Shown one piece after another: positions 53,915-63,807 of a DNA stretch of 64,000 nucleotides (position 1 is its first letter; each line of letters begins with the position of its first letter). Source of the DNA: Peptidiphaga gingivicola. Its GTDB lineage: Bacteria > Actinomycetota > Actinomycetes > Actinomycetales > Actinomycetaceae. Location: assembly GCF_001652275.1 (NCBI RefSeq), contig NZ_LVZK01000003.1, forward strand, positions 248,001 through 312,000, in the 5' to 3' direction. The notes beneath the pieces are model-generated. The model was not told the DNA's origin and made no database searches. It saw only the letters and a list, made by a program, of their open reading frames with translations. A program made the position numbers and the translations under genes.

Positions 53915-55651
53915 CTAGGCTCCGTCCGCCCCCGGCTTTCCCATGAGCGTGCGGGCGGCGGCGACCAGCTGAATGGAGCCGAGGACGACCACGGCAGGCG
54001 AGGCCATCGGCGCGCCGTCGTCGGACTCGGCCAGACCAGCGGCGCGGTCGATCGCTTCGGCCAGGTTTCGCTCGACGAAAACTCGTCCGTCTCCGAAAAC
54101 GCCGCCCGCAATGTCTGCGAGTTCGTCGGCGTCCATCGCCCGATCCGACGCGATGTCCGTGACGACGACTGCGTCCAAGACGGGCTCGAGGACCCCGAGG
54201 AAGCCCTCGACGTCCTTGTCCGCCATCATCCCAACGACGCCGACGAGCCTGCCCGGGAAGTACTCGCGCAGAGCGTCGGCCGTCGCCTGCGCGCCGTGCG
54301 GATTGTGCGCGGCGTCCACCACGACCGTCGGCGAGCTTCGAACGATCTCCAGACGCCCCGGAGACGAAACCGACATGAAGGCGTGCTCGACGACGTCGGC
54401 CGCAAAGGCGCCGCCCCCGAAGAAGGCCTCCGCCGCTGCGAGGGCGATGGCGGCGTTGCGAGCCTGATGCTCCCCCTTGAGCGCGAGCGGGACGTCTTCG
54501 TAGCGGGCCGCCGGGGTTTGAAGGGTGACGAGCTGGCCGCCGACGGCAGTTTCGCGCGAGACGAGGTGCAGCGAGGGGCCCTCCGCGACGAGGCGGGCCT
54601 TCGCCTCGCGCGTCGCGTCCATCACGATCTGCGCGACGGAGTCCTCCTGCTCCGCCGAGACGACGAACGAGCCGGGCTTGACGATTCCGACCTTTTCCCG
54701 CGCGATCTCCTCGATCGTGTGGCCGAGCCACCGCTCGTGGTCCATGGCCACGGGAAGGATGACGGCGACGTCGGCCTCGATGACGTTTGTCGCGTCCCAC
54801 AGCCCGCCCATTCCGACTTCGACGACGGCCACATCGACGGGCGCATTTGCGAAGGCCGCGTAGGCCATGACGGTGAAGACCTCGAAGAAGCTCATCCGCG
54901 GCCCGCCCGCAGCCGTCGATTCGCGGTCGACCAGTTCGACGACGGGATTGACTTCCTCCCACACGGCAAGAAAGTCCTCGCGGGAAATCGCTGCGCCGTC
55001 GATGGCCATGCGTTCGCGGACCGACGTCAGGTGAGGCGAGGTGAATCTGCCCGTGCGCAGGCCGCGCTCGCGCAGAAGGGCTTCGATCATCCGGGCGGTG
55101 GAGGTCTTTCCGTTGGTTCCCGTGATGTGAATCGACCGAAACGCACGCTCGGGATTGCCCAGCATCGCCAGAGCCTTGCGCACGCGTTCGAGCGAGGGCT
55201 GCACCTTGTGCTCGGGCGCGCGGGTGAGGATCGAGCGGTAGACGGCGTCGACCGCTCCGTCCAGAGCAATCCTCTCCGCCTCGGCGACCGCGTCCGGCGG
55301 AGGGCCGGGTTTCGAATCGTCCGCGACGACGTCCGCAACGACGCTCGGATCGGGGCCCGCGACAAGCCCCGAGGAGACGATGGCTTTGACGGCGGCGTCG
55401 AACTCCTCGTCCTCCGCGGCCTCCCGCGCCAGGCGCGCGGCCTCCTCGTCTCGAGTCTGCTCATCTGGCTCCCTTTTCAAGGCGGAGCCCATTCCTTCTC
55501 CGCCTTGAAGCTCGCCCTCACCCGGAAAGCCCCGCATTTCGCCGCGGGCGCCCTCCCTCCCATCGAAGCCTCGCCCGTCGGGACCTTTGTCGTCAGGGCC
55601 GTTCCCGAGGGGGCCGCCTTGGCCTTGCATCGGACCTCCGTTCGTCGTCAT
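53915..55651 (-). CDS. folC: Folylpolyglutamate/dihydrofolate synthase with long N-terminal extension
   Basis: 578 residues. The Mur-ligase-type core begins about residue 150: HITGTNGKTSTARMIEALLR (P-loop), GRFTSPHLTSVRERMAIDG, VEVGMGGLWDATNVI, ALKGEHQARNAAIA, VVVDAAHNPHGAQAT. The first ~150 residues are unlike the family: Gly/Asp-rich (GGPMQGQGGPLGNGPDD) and then acidic/Ala-rich. The ATG at 55651 has GGGGAAC upstream; starts inside the extension cannot be ruled out. Encoded 39 bases after ileS. Confidence 0.9.
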   Translation of the reverse strand: MTTNGGPMQGQGGPLGNGPDDKGPDGRGFDGREGARGEMRGFPGEGELQGGEGMGSALKREPDEQTRDEEAARLAREAAEDEEFDAAVKAIVSSGLVAGPDPSVVADVVADDSKPGPPPDAVAEAERIALDGAVDAVYRSILTRAPEHKVQPSLERVRKALAMLGNPERAFRSIHITGTNGKTSTARMIEALLRERGLRTGRFTSPHLTSVRERMAIDGAAISREDFLAVWEEVNPVVELVDRESTAAGGPRMSFFEVFTVMAYAAFANAPVDVAVVEVGMGGLWDATNVIEADVAVILPVAMDHERWLGHTIEEIAREKVGIVKPGSFVVSAEQEDSVAQIVMDATREAKARLVAEGPSLHLVSRETAVGGQLVTLQTPAARYEDVPLALKGEHQARNAAIALAAAEAFFGGGAFAADVVEHAFMSVSSPGRLEIVRSSPTVVVDAAHNPHGAQATADALREYFPGRLVGVVGMMADKDVEGFLGVLEPVLDAVVVTDIASDRAMDADELADIAGGVFGDGRVFVERNLAEAIDRAAGLAESDDGAPMASPAVVVLGSIQLVAAARTLMGKPGADGA

Positions 55652-55690
55652 CTGGCCGTTCCCCGCATGTCTGTTCGCTTCGGCTTCGAA

Positions 55691-58600
55691 TCAAGCCTTT
55701 TCGACGTCGATTGTGAGATCGGAAGCCGCCCGCACGTCGGTGCGCACGGCGAGCGTCTCTCCCGCGATGAAGTCGATGTGCGCCTCGACCGCGCCGATTC
55801 GCGGCTCAGGGACGCCGAGCGTGAGCGCGATCCTGTCGGAGACGTGCAGGCCGGCGGCTCTGCGGGCCTCCTGCACCGCCCGCACGACGTCGCGCGCATA
55901 CCCCTCGGCTTCAAGATCGTCGTCGACGTTCACGTCGAGGGCGATGTACGAGCCGGAAAGCAGGATCGTCGCGACGGCGCCGTCGTCGGCCACGACCGAC
56001 GTCGTCACCGTGTACTGGCCCTCCCTGAGGCGAACCGGAGGATCCGTGTAAAGCACCGCTCCCCCGTCGACTTCCTCCCAGGCACCCTCGCGGGCCGCCT
56101 TGAAAAGAGACGACGTGAGCTTGCGCTGCTCGGGCTCGAGCTCGCGCGGAAGGACGGCGAGCTCCCGGGTTGCCGTCATGCCGCAGGTCTCGATGCTTTC
56201 GAGGCGAACCTCCTTGACGTTGACCTCCGAAGCGACGAGGTCGGAGAACTCGGAGAGGTCTTGATTCGACACGATCCAGAGAGTCCTCAGCGGGAGTCGG
56301 ACGCGGAGCTTGTTCGCCTTGCGCAACGAATGCCCGGCCGAGACGATCTCGCGCACTTCGTCCATCTGAGCGACCAGCTCGGGGTCGTCACATGTTTCGG
56401 GAAGCTCAGGCCAATCCGTCAGGTGCACCGAGCGCTCGCCCGTCAGTCCCTTGTACATCTCCTCCGCCAGAAGCGGCAGAAGCGGCGCTACGATCTTCGA
56501 CACGTTGACGAGCACCGTGTAAAGCGTGTCAAAAGCCCTCTCATCCTCGTTCCAGAAACGGTCGCGCGAAGTGCGGACGTACCAATTCGTCAGCATGTCG
56601 ATGTAATCGCGAACGCTCTGGCACGCCGACGATATGTCGAAGGCGTCAAGGTCTTCGCGCACGGCGTCGGCGAGCCTCTTCGTATGCGCCAGAACGTACC
56701 GGTCCTGCACGTCGAGCGCGGCGAGGGCCTGCGCGTCGGCAAGGTCGATGCTCTCGGCGAGATAGCCTTGGCCGCCGTCGGCCGCCCCGGCATAGAGGGT
56801 GAAGAAGTAGTAGGCGTTCCACAGCGGAAGAAGCACCTGCCGCACGGCGTCGCGGATCGCGGCCTCCTTGACCACAAGATTGCCCCCTCGCACCACGGGC
56901 GAGCTCATGAGGAACCAGCGCATGGCGTCAGAGCCGTGCCGGGCGAAGACCTCGGAGACGTCAGGGTAGTTGCGAAGAGACTTCGACATCTTCCGCCCGT
57001 CGTCGCCCAGGACGATGCCGTGCGAGACGCAGTTGCGGAAAGCCGGCCGGTCGAAAAGCGCCGTAGCGAGGACGTGGAGGGTGTAGAACCAGCCGCGGGT
57101 CTGCCCGATGTACTCGACGATGAAGTCGCCGGGGTAGTGGTTGTCGAACCACTCCCTGTTTTCGAACGGATAATGCACCTGGGCGAAGGGCATTGAGCCG
57201 GATTCGAACCAGCAGTCGAGGACGTCGCTCACCCTGCGCATGGTCGATTTCCCGCTCGGATCGTCGGGGTTGGGCCTGGTTAAGGTGTCGATGAACGGAC
57301 GATGCAGATCGGTGACTTCCACGCCGAAGTCCCTCTCCAGCTCGGCGAAGGAGCCATAGACGTCGACGCGGGGGAAGTCCGGATCGTCGCTTGCCCACAC
57401 GGGAATCGGGGCGCCCCAGTAGCGATTTCGCGAGATCGACCAATCGCGCGCTCCGGCCAGCCAGTTGCCGAAGATTCCGTCTTTGACGTGTTCGGGCGTC
57501 CACGTGATCTCCTGGTTGAGCTCGACCATGCGGTCCCGTATGGCCGTCACCTTGACGAACCAGGAAGACACAGGCTTGTAAATGAGCGGCTTGCGGCAGC
57601 GCCAGCAATGCGGATAGCTGTGGACGTAGCTCTTGCGCTGGACGAGCACGGCTCGCCTGTCGCGCTCGATCGCAGCCAGCGGCCCGCTCGAGTCGCGCAA
57701 ATCAGCGATGATCGGCTTGTTGGCATCGAAGACATGCAAGCCCTCGTAATCGGGGACTTCGGCGGTGAAGCAGCCTCCTTCGTCGACCGGGGCGACCGTG
57801 CCGATTCCGGCCTCCTGGCAGGCGATCATGTCGTCCTCGCCGAAGGACGCGAGGTGGACCAGACCGGTGCCGTCCTCCGTCGTGACGAAATCCGTCCCGA
57901 CGACGGTCCATACGTTCGGCCCGGGATCCGCGCCCTCTTCGAGATATTCGGGCGCATTGAAGTAGTCGAAGATCGGATGGTACCTGCGGCCTGCGAGCTC
58001 GCTGCCTCGAATCCGAGCGAGCACGTCCGGCTCCTCCCCGAGCTCTTTCGCGTAAGCCTTGAGACGCGACTCGGCGACGATGACGTCCTCGCCCGCCACA
58101 GGCGAGTCGAGGGCTTCGGGGACGCGGACGACGGCGTAGTCGACGTCCGGCCCGACGGCGACGGCGAGATTCGACGGAAGGGTCCACGGCGTGGTCGTCC
58201 AGATGAGGATCAACTCGGGGCGTTCCGCCCCCTCGCGGACGGGCTCGACCAGCCGCATGCCGACGGTGACTGTCTCATCCTGGCGGTCCTGGTATACCTC
58301 GTCGTCCATCTTCAACTCGTGATTGGACAACGGGGTGCGATCGTTCCAGCAGTATGGAAGGACCCGGTAGCCCTTGTAGACGAGGCCCTTGTCGTAGAGC
58401 GTCTTGAACGCCCACATGACGGACTCCATGTAGGTGGGGTCGAGGGTCTTGTAGTCGTTGTCGAAGTCGACCCATCGCGCCTGGCAGGTGACGTATTCCT
58501 GCCATTCGTCGGTGTAGCGGAGCACTGAGGACCGGCAGGCCTCGTTGAAGGCCTCGATTCCGATTCCTCCCTCGCGCGTGATCTCCGAAACGTCCTCGAT

Positions 58601-58945
58601 TCCCAGAAGGCGCTGAGCCTCGAGCTCGGCGGGAAGCCCATGGGTGTCCCAACCGAAGCGGCGTTCGACGCGGCATCCCTTCATCGTCCGATAACGCCCG
58701 ACGACGTCCTTGATGTACCCCGTCAACAGGTGGCCGTAATGGGGCAGCCCGTTTGCGAAAGGGGGGCCGTCATAGAAGACAAACTCGTTGGAGCCGTTCG
58801 GTCCCGCGGGCCGGTTGTCGATGGACGCCTGAAAGGTCCCGTCCTTCTTCCAGAAGGCGAGAATGCCCTCCTCAATCTTCGGGAAGTCCGGCGACGCCTC
58901 GACGCGCGCCTGACGGTCCAGGGGATAGTGGCCTTTAGCACCCAT
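55691..58945 (-). CDS. ileS: Isoleucyl-tRNA synthetase
   Basis: 1084 residues, the eukaryote-like long IleRS type common in actinobacteria. HIGH motif as [11 protein letters not shown] near residue 68, KMSKS as [10 protein letters not shown] near residue 650. CP1 editing domain and the tRNA-binding C-terminal domains are full length. The start has GAGGAG 6 bases upstream and lies just after the T-box leader. folC follows in the same direction. Confidence 0.96.
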   Translation of the reverse strand: MGAKGHYPLDRQARVEASPDFPKIEEGILAFWKKDGTFQASIDNRPAGPNGSNEFVFYDGPPFANGLPHYGHLLTGYIKDVVGRYRTMKGCRVERRFGWDTHGLPAELEAQRLLGIEDVSEITREGGIGIEAFNEACRSSVLRYTDEWQEYVTCQARWVDFDNDYKTLDPTYMESVMWAFKTLYDKGLVYKGYRVLPYCWNDRTPLSNHELKMDDEVYQDRQDETVTVGMRLVEPVREGAERPELILIWTTTPWTLPSNLAVAVGPDVDYAVVRVPEALDSPVAGEDVIVAESRLKAYAKELGEEPDVLARIRGSELAGRRYHPIFDYFNAPEYLEEGADPGPNVWTVVGTDFVTTEDGTGLVHLASFGEDDMIACQEAGIGTVAPVDEGGCFTAEVPDYEGLHVFDANKPIIADLRDSSGPLAAIERDRRAVLVQRKSYVHSYPHCWRCRKPLIYKPVSSWFVKVTAIRDRMVELNQEITWTPEHVKDGIFGNWLAGARDWSISRNRYWGAPIPVWASDDPDFPRVDVYGSFAELERDFGVEVTDLHRPFIDTLTRPNPDDPSGKSTMRRVSDVLDCWFESGSMPFAQVHYPFENREWFDNHYPGDFIVEYIGQTRGWFYTLHVLATALFDRPAFRNCVSHGIVLGDDGRKMSKSLRNYPDVSEVFARHGSDAMRWFLMSSPVVRGGNLVVKEAAIRDAVRQVLLPLWNAYYFFTLYAGAADGGQGYLAESIDLADAQALAALDVQDRYVLAHTKRLADAVREDLDAFDISSACQSVRDYIDMLTNWYVRTSRDRFWNEDERAFDTLYTVLVNVSKIVAPLLPLLAEEMYKGLTGERSVHLTDWPELPETCDDPELVAQMDEVREIVSAGHSLRKANKLRVRLPLRTLWIVSNQDLSEFSDLVASEVNVKEVRLESIETCGMTATRELAVLPRELEPEQRKLTSSLFKAAREGAWEEVDGGAVLYTDPPVRLREGQYTVTTSVVADDGAVATILLSGSYIALDVNVDDDLEAEGYARDVVRAVQEARRAAGLHVSDRIALTLGVPEPRIGAVEAHIDFIAGETLAVRTDVRAASDLTIDVEKA

Positions 58946-58954
58946 TGTTGCTCC

Positions 58955-59180
58955 TCATACATCGCCCGAGCGAGGACGACTCTCAGCGGTTGCCTTAAGC
59001 CGCGGTACCACCCCGCTTGCCCCGCGCGATGCGTGGCCTCTCATTGGGACGATGACGGGTCCAACCGCCCGGTTCTACTTGGGACGGAAACACTGAACTT
59101 CGAAGATCTCATTTCGAAGGACGATGTTCCTTCCGGTTCTTCCGGGAGCTCGCCGGTGATAGCCGGGTCAACGCGAAAAT
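58955..59180 (-). promoter_or_regulatory. T-box riboswitch leader of ileS
   Basis: On the minus strand, GGGGTGGTACCGCG (59014-59001) is the conserved T-box that pairs with the tRNA acceptor end. Downstream, GTCCTCGCTCGGGC can pair with the ribosome-binding site GAGGAG, so control should be at translation, as in actinobacterial ileS T-boxes. Upstream, CCGGCTATCACCGG (59165-59152) offers an AUC (Ile) specifier in a short stem I. A further stem CTTCGAA/TTCGAAG lies at 59098-59119. There is no terminator hairpin between the T-box and ileS. Confidence 0.9.
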
Positions 59181-59308
59181 TTATTCTAGCGATGTTTTCG
59201 GCAGATCGAAAGAGGCAGAGAAGTGACGTTGGAAACCTTCTCCCCTGGCCAGAAACTTCGCCAGGAAACCACGAAGGCTTGTCGATCCTTCCCGGAAAAC
59301 GACAAAGG

Positions 59309-59364
59309 CGTCCCCCGAGAATCGACAGGGCCGACTTATTGTGCCCGTCGATCCTCGGGGGACG
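59309..59364. terminator. Three-part hairpin between the LPXTG gene and ileS leader
   Basis: CGTCCCCCGAG/CTCGGGGGACG (11 bp), ATCGAC/GTCGAT (6 bp) and GGGC/GCCC (4 bp) stack with single-base bulges around a loop. It lies about 95 bases after the LPXTG-protein stop on the minus strand. Probably its terminator; the ileS promoter must lie between it and 59180. Confidence 0.7.
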
Positions 59365-59457
59365 TAGAGGAAGGGTTCACGCTCCCGGCCGTTTTACGGG
59401 CTTTACGGGAGCCGTCTCCGAAGCCGCGGCTTTTCGGCTCCGGCTCTCACAGGAGGA

Positions 59458-61485
59458 TCATGCCTTCTTACGACGAAGGATGAGGATGCCTCCCGCTGCG
59501 GCAATCAGTGCGACGGCTGCCATTCCCGCGACCGAGGCTCCGGTGTTGGGAAGGGACCTGCCGCGATTGGCCGCCTTCTGCTCGACTTTCGGCGCCATTG
59601 GCTTGGCGGCGTTCGGAGGAACGGGCTTTCCAGCATTCGACATCGGCGGAACCGGCTTCGACGGATCGGCGACCGGCTTCGACGGATCGGCGACCGGCTT
59701 CGAAGGGGTGGTCGAAGGCGTCACCGAGGGGGTGGCCGTGACCGAAGGCGTCGATGTGACGGACGGCGTCGGCGTCGGGGTCTCCGACGGCGACGGGGTC
59801 TCCGAAGGCGACGGCGTCGGCGAGGGGGTCGGCTTGGTGTAGACGTTCGTGAAGGTCAGGGCCTTGACGGCGTCCTTCTCCTCCAAGGTGAAGGTTTGAG
59901 GCTCGGCGATTTTGACTTTGTAATCGCCGTTTTGCGCCGAAGTTTCATCTTCGGTCACGGTGCAGGAGGTTCCCACTGGAAGCTGTTTGCCCAAGGGCGT
60001 CGCGGTTCCGTCTCCGGAGACCTCCATCTTGCCTTTGACCTCGTCTTCTCCGGCCGGCTTGCAGATGTAGCCGAAGACGAACTTCTTTTTGGAAAGGTCG
60101 ACGTCCGTGGGGGCTTCTATCTTCTTCGCCACGGAGAACGAGGCGTAGTCCATGGTGTAGGTGTTCTTTGCTTTGACTTTGATTTCGCACGGCATCGGCC
60201 CGCGGGGCAGGTCGAAATCGATCGAGCGGGCTGCGACGTCCACTGCGGCCTTTTTCGCCGACGACGCACGGGATGCGGCCTTGGAAGTGGACGCTTTCTT
60301 TGCTGCGGCGGAGGAAGCCGTCTTCGCGACCGACGCCGGACGGCTCTGAGGCGACTGTCCGGGCGGAGGCCCTTGGCACTCGCGCGCCTGGGACATTTCC
60401 ACGGCGAGCGTCGCTCCGGTTACGCTGGCGTCTTTCTCAGTCACCTTGCAGCGATCGCCGCCGAGCTTGTCGATCTTGACTTCCTTGCCGGGCTCGACCT
60501 TCACCGTGCCGCTGGAAAGGACCTTGCCGTCGTCGTCCGTGCACGAATACTCATACTCGAAAGTCGCGGGGGCGAGCTTCGCCCCATCTCCGAGGACCTC
60601 TTTGGAGATAGACACGACGCCGCTGTACGGGCGATAGAAGTTATTGACTCGCACTCCCACCGGACGGTTCGCGACAATCGCGAAATCGGTCGATTGCTGA
60701 GCCTTGTTGCTTTGACCGGCCTGCGGGACGGACTGGGGGCTGCGGCCGCCGGGAGGCGGCGGGGCGGGGCTGGTGGACGCGACGATATCGTAGCGCCAGT
60801 AAGCGTTCGGAACGGAAGCGTCCTGCTCGGTCACCGTGCAGGTTCCCTCGGGGACGTCGGCGACTCTCACAGGAGTGCCCGGCGTCAACGTGAGAGCGGC
60901 TTCCTTCGTCGTCGCCCCTGCCGCATTGCGACAGACGTAATTGACGGTGAAAGTCGAGGGCGCCACGAAGTTCGGCGGCGAGTATACGTTCTTGACGACG
61001 GTGAATTCGCCGGTCGCTTCAGCGGGCTTGTCCTCTGCGGTCGCCGCGGGACGGTTCCCGGAAGTCGCCTGCGCAGCAGCGATCGGGGCCGACGTGGCCG
61101 CCGCTTTCGCGGAAGCTTTGGCCTGGGCGGGCGCCGTCGTCCCTGCGGATGCGACGGGCCTTGCGCCGGCGGCGGCCTTTGAAGCGGCCGGGGTTGCAGT
61201 TCCCGCCTTCTTCCCCGCAGCGCTCTGCTTGGCCGAAGGCGTCGCCTTTGCGCCGGAGGCCCCCGGGGCGACTATGCTGCCAAGGCCCGAAGAAGCGATG
61301 CCGCCTATGGAAACGGTCCGCTGTGAATCCCCTGTTCCCCCGGTTGTTTCATTGCCGGTGGCGGGGTCCGCATGCGCCGAGTCCACGCCGGGAATGACGA
61401 GCGCGCCCAGGGAGAGGGCGGACGCGACAACCACACCCAACGCTCGGGCAGGGGCAGCGAGTCTCCCCTTTTTCTTTGTGCCCAT
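59458..61485 (-). CDS. LPXTG-anchored surface protein with DUF5979-like repeats
   Basis: 675 residues. Signal peptide GVVVASALSLGALVIPGVDS with AHA cleavage. An Ala/Thr/Lys-rich region to about residue 155 follows. Three related beta domains (EFTVVKNVYSPPNFVAPSTF; VVSISKEVLGDGAKLAPATF; ASFSVAKKIEAPTDVDLSKK), each ending in G-x-x-C-x-V-T-E, are of the DUF5979/SpaA-like kind. A Pro/Ser/Thr wall-spanning stalk (TPSPTPSPSETPSPSETP) and SKPVADP repeats lead to the sortase motif LPNTG, a membrane helix and RRKK tail. No pilin motif or sortase gene seen nearby. Likely adhesin or stalk. Confidence 0.92.
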   Translation of the reverse strand: MGTKKKGRLAAPARALGVVVASALSLGALVIPGVDSAHADPATGNETTGGTGDSQRTVSIGGIASSGLGSIVAPGASGAKATPSAKQSAAGKKAGTATPAASKAAAGARPVASAGTTAPAQAKASAKAAATSAPIAAAQATSGNRPAATAEDKPAEATGEFTVVKNVYSPPNFVAPSTFTVNYVCRNAAGATTKEAALTLTPGTPVRVADVPEGTCTVTEQDASVPNAYWRYDIVASTSPAPPPPGGRSPQSVPQAGQSNKAQQSTDFAIVANRPVGVRVNNFYRPYSGVVSISKEVLGDGAKLAPATFEYEYSCTDDDGKVLSSGTVKVEPGKEVKIDKLGGDRCKVTEKDASVTGATLAVEMSQARECQGPPPGQSPQSRPASVAKTASSAAAKKASTSKAASRASSAKKAAVDVAARSIDFDLPRGPMPCEIKVKAKNTYTMDYASFSVAKKIEAPTDVDLSKKKFVFGYICKPAGEDEVKGKMEVSGDGTATPLGKQLPVGTSCTVTEDETSAQNGDYKVKIAEPQTFTLEEKDAVKALTFTNVYTKPTPSPTPSPSETPSPSETPTPTPSVTSTPSVTATPSVTPSTTPSKPVADPSKPVADPSKPVPPMSNAGKPVPPNAAKPMAPKVEQKAANRGRSLPNTGASVAGMAAVALIAAAGGILILRRKKA

Positions 61486-62352
61486 TCTTTTCTTTGCCTT
61501 TCGCTGAAAAGCCCGGGCCCGTGCGTCTCAGCGGGTCCGGTCGGTAAATTACCCAGACACGATAACACCGCATTTCCAGGATTTTCGGCGCAAACATACA
61601 ACCTGAGAATGAAGCGGAAGTCGTAGTCCCACCCGTTGAAACTAACCGAGACGCGCCCCTGTCCGCCCCGCATTTTGGCCGTCTGCGGCGAAGCGCAGCC
61701 CGCGGGCGCGCATTTGGGCAAGCCGAGGGCCGATCAGCCCTCAGGGGGACCGCGCCGTCCGGGAGATCTGTGACGCCGACTGCCCAGAATCCGATGAAGC
61801 AAAATCCATTCGAGCCGCAGACCCGCGAGGCCTGCACCGTTGATGCACGCGCGTCGCCCGCTAGGGTGAGGATCTGCTTGTCAAGGCGGGGTTGCTCGTC
61901 AAGGCGAAGACCGCCACAAGAAGGCCGACTCCCGCTATTCGGCATCGCCCGAAGGCTCCACAGGCGACGACGGCGCGCACCGCTCGCAACCGTGCGGGCG
62001 CGCCGACTTCCTCGTCGCCAACCGCCACCGCGAGTGTTGGTTGCGCGCCCGTGGCGTGGAAAGGGAGGCGTGAAATTCCAGCCACGGAGAGGATACCCAA
62101 GGGAGGCGTGAAATTCCGCTTGGGATGGTAAAGATGATAGCAGGGATCGGGCGGGATATCCAACCGAACCGAGCCCTCATCGAAGGCCGACCCGAGAATG
62201 CCATATTACTTTTCCGTAGCAGACAGTTCCGTTTTTGTAAATACTGGACGAAGACCACAGTTCGGGAAAACGGGGACATATCCCCGCTATTCCAACCTTA
62301 TGCCGAGGGCATGGGTAGAAAGACACCGCCTCTTGGCCTTTGACTTAATCGA
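61486..62352. other. Long non-coding gap between the LPXTG and glycosidase-like genes
   Basis: 867 bases between divergent genes. I see no coding sequence with family similarity on either strand. It carries the paired hairpin repeats at 62049-62124. The last 150 bases before 62353 are AT-richer and probably hold the promoter of the secreted protein. Confidence 0.6.
62049..62124. repeat. Two hairpins with identical loops and different stems
   Basis: The 19-base sequence AAGGGAGGCGTGAAATTCC occurs at 62061-62079 and 62099-62117. The first is enclosed by CCGTGGC/GCCACGG (62049-62055, 62081-62087), the second by CCCAAG/CTTGGG (62096-62101, 62119-62124). The stems differ in sequence but both pair, which suggests the structure matters. 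Confidence 0.7.
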
Positions 62353-63519
62353 ATGATGCTACACAATCGCAGTATGCAACACAAAAAAGCACGCTTACAC
62401 GCCGCACTTGCAACCCTTGCACTGGCTATACCTCTTTGCACGGGTTTCTCTGTGGCACAAGATTCTGCTGGCAATCAAAACAAGACAAATGAAGCCTCTT
62501 TGCTTGCTGAAGCCTCTTCCACTTCGAATTCGCTTCAGAAGCTCGCTTCTGCGAACGTTCTTTCCAAGGGCGACGACGATTCCGACGATGAGGAATCTGA
62601 CGACGACGGGAACGACTTCGACGAGAACGGAGACAATTCCGACGCCGACAATTCGGGCAACGAGCAGCATCAAGCCAGCGCCCCTCAGGCTCCGCTGCGC
62701 GGGATCACCATCACCTCGATCAAGGACATCGACCAGACCCTGTCCGTGATTCGCTCGAGCGAGAAGAAGCTGACCGTGCGCGTGGTGATCCGGCCCAACG
62801 TCAGCATGGACGAGTACAAGCAGGCCATCGAGACTCTCCGCCCGCACGCCTACATCATGGTTGAGATCCTCGACGCCAACAACTGGGCGCCCGCAAGCGC
62901 CGAGTCGCTCAGCAACCTCACCGAGGAAGCGATCGAAGCCTTTGGCGACAAGGTCGACATCTGGGAGGTCGGCAACGAGCTCAACGGTTCGTGGCTCGGC
63001 AACTCCCCGCAGGAAATCAACCAGAAGGTCGAGGCGACGTACGACGTGGTCAAGCGCCACGGAGGGCGGACGGCGATCACCCTCAACTACTGGTCTCACA
63101 GGGGATGCTACGAGAAGTCTTGGGAGGACCTCGACTCCTACGTCGGCACCATGCCGGAGAAGCTGCATCAGGTCGACTACATGTTCCTGTCCGTCTACGA
63201 GTTCTCCTGCACCCCCGCGCAACAGCCAAGCTCCAGCGACCTTGCTGAGGCGCTGAAGAGCCTGGGCAAGACCTTCCCGTCGGCGAAGCTTGGAATCGGC
63301 GAGATCGCCGCCAACGGCCCGGACGACGAGAAGGCCGAATCCGACCTCGCGACCAAGAAGCGCATCGCCAAGCGCTACTACGGCATGCACAACGAGCTGG
63401 CTGAGGCCGTGGGCAGCAGGTACGTCGGAGGCTACTTCTGGTGGTACTTCTACGAGGACGCCGTCACCCGCAACGCCCAGATGTGGCCGACGCTCAAGAA
63501 TCTCCTGAACAAGATCTGA
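62353..63519 (+). CDS. Secreted glycoside-hydrolase-like (TIM-barrel) protein
   Basis: 388 residues (an ATG at 62374 would give 381). Signal peptide LHAALATLALAIPLCTGFS. A Ser- and Asp-rich linker (SKGDDDSDDEESDDDGNDFD and after) reaches about residue 112. The remaining domain resembles clan A glycosidases: VDIWEVGNELNGSW (putative acid/base Glu), VDYMFLSVYEF and LGIGEIAANG (putative nucleophile Glu), closing with YVGGYFWWYFYEDAV. Family within the clan not identified. A terminator follows. Confidence 0.75.
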   Translation: MMLHNRSMQHKKARLHAALATLALAIPLCTGFSVAQDSAGNQNKTNEASLLAEASSTSNSLQKLASANVLSKGDDDSDDEESDDDGNDFDENGDNSDADNSGNEQHQASAPQAPLRGITITSIKDIDQTLSVIRSSEKKLTVRVVIRPNVSMDEYKQAIETLRPHAYIMVEILDANNWAPASAESLSNLTEEAIEAFGDKVDIWEVGNELNGSWLGNSPQEINQKVEATYDVVKRHGGRTAITLNYWSHRGCYEKSWEDLDSYVGTMPEKLHQVDYMFLSVYEFSCTPAQQPSSSDLAEALKSLGKTFPSAKLGIGEIAANGPDDEKAESDLATKKRIAKRYYGMHNELAEAVGSRYVGGYFWWYFYEDAVTRNAQMWPTLKNLLNKI

Positions 63520-63586
63520 CAGGCAAGTCAGCCACACAACAGCGGACGTCCGACATTCGAGCCGGCGTCTAACAATTCATCGCCTC

Positions 63587-63611
63587 GGGCCCGTCCATTT
63601 AGGACGGGCCC
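63587..63611 (+). terminator. Terminator after the glycosidase-like gene
   Basis: GGGCCCGTCC and GGACGGGCCC, perfect 10-bp stem with ATTTA loop, followed by TTT. About 68 bases beyond the stop. The stretch 63612-63807 holds no gene. Confidence 0.85.
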
Positions 63612-63807
63612 TTTGCCGCCCGTGCCCTTTTTCGAGGACAGGTCAGCCTTGGCCGAGGGGATGAGGCTTCCGCTGCCGAGGCCGCTAGGCTGCCGACGCC
63701 GCTAGATTGGGCGCGCCGCACCGCCCTGCCCCGAGGCGAGCGCCTTCAGTCGGCTCGGGAGGCTCCTCAGGCTCGCCACACCGCCCGCGCGGGGCGGCGC
63801 GCTCGGA

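Noticed and set aside
53327-57196. 1289-codon open frame on the plus strand
   Set aside because: It is the antisense shadow of ndk, folC and ileS, whose motifs are unmistakable. Its translation has no family similarity and is low-complexity, as expected from high-GC third positions.
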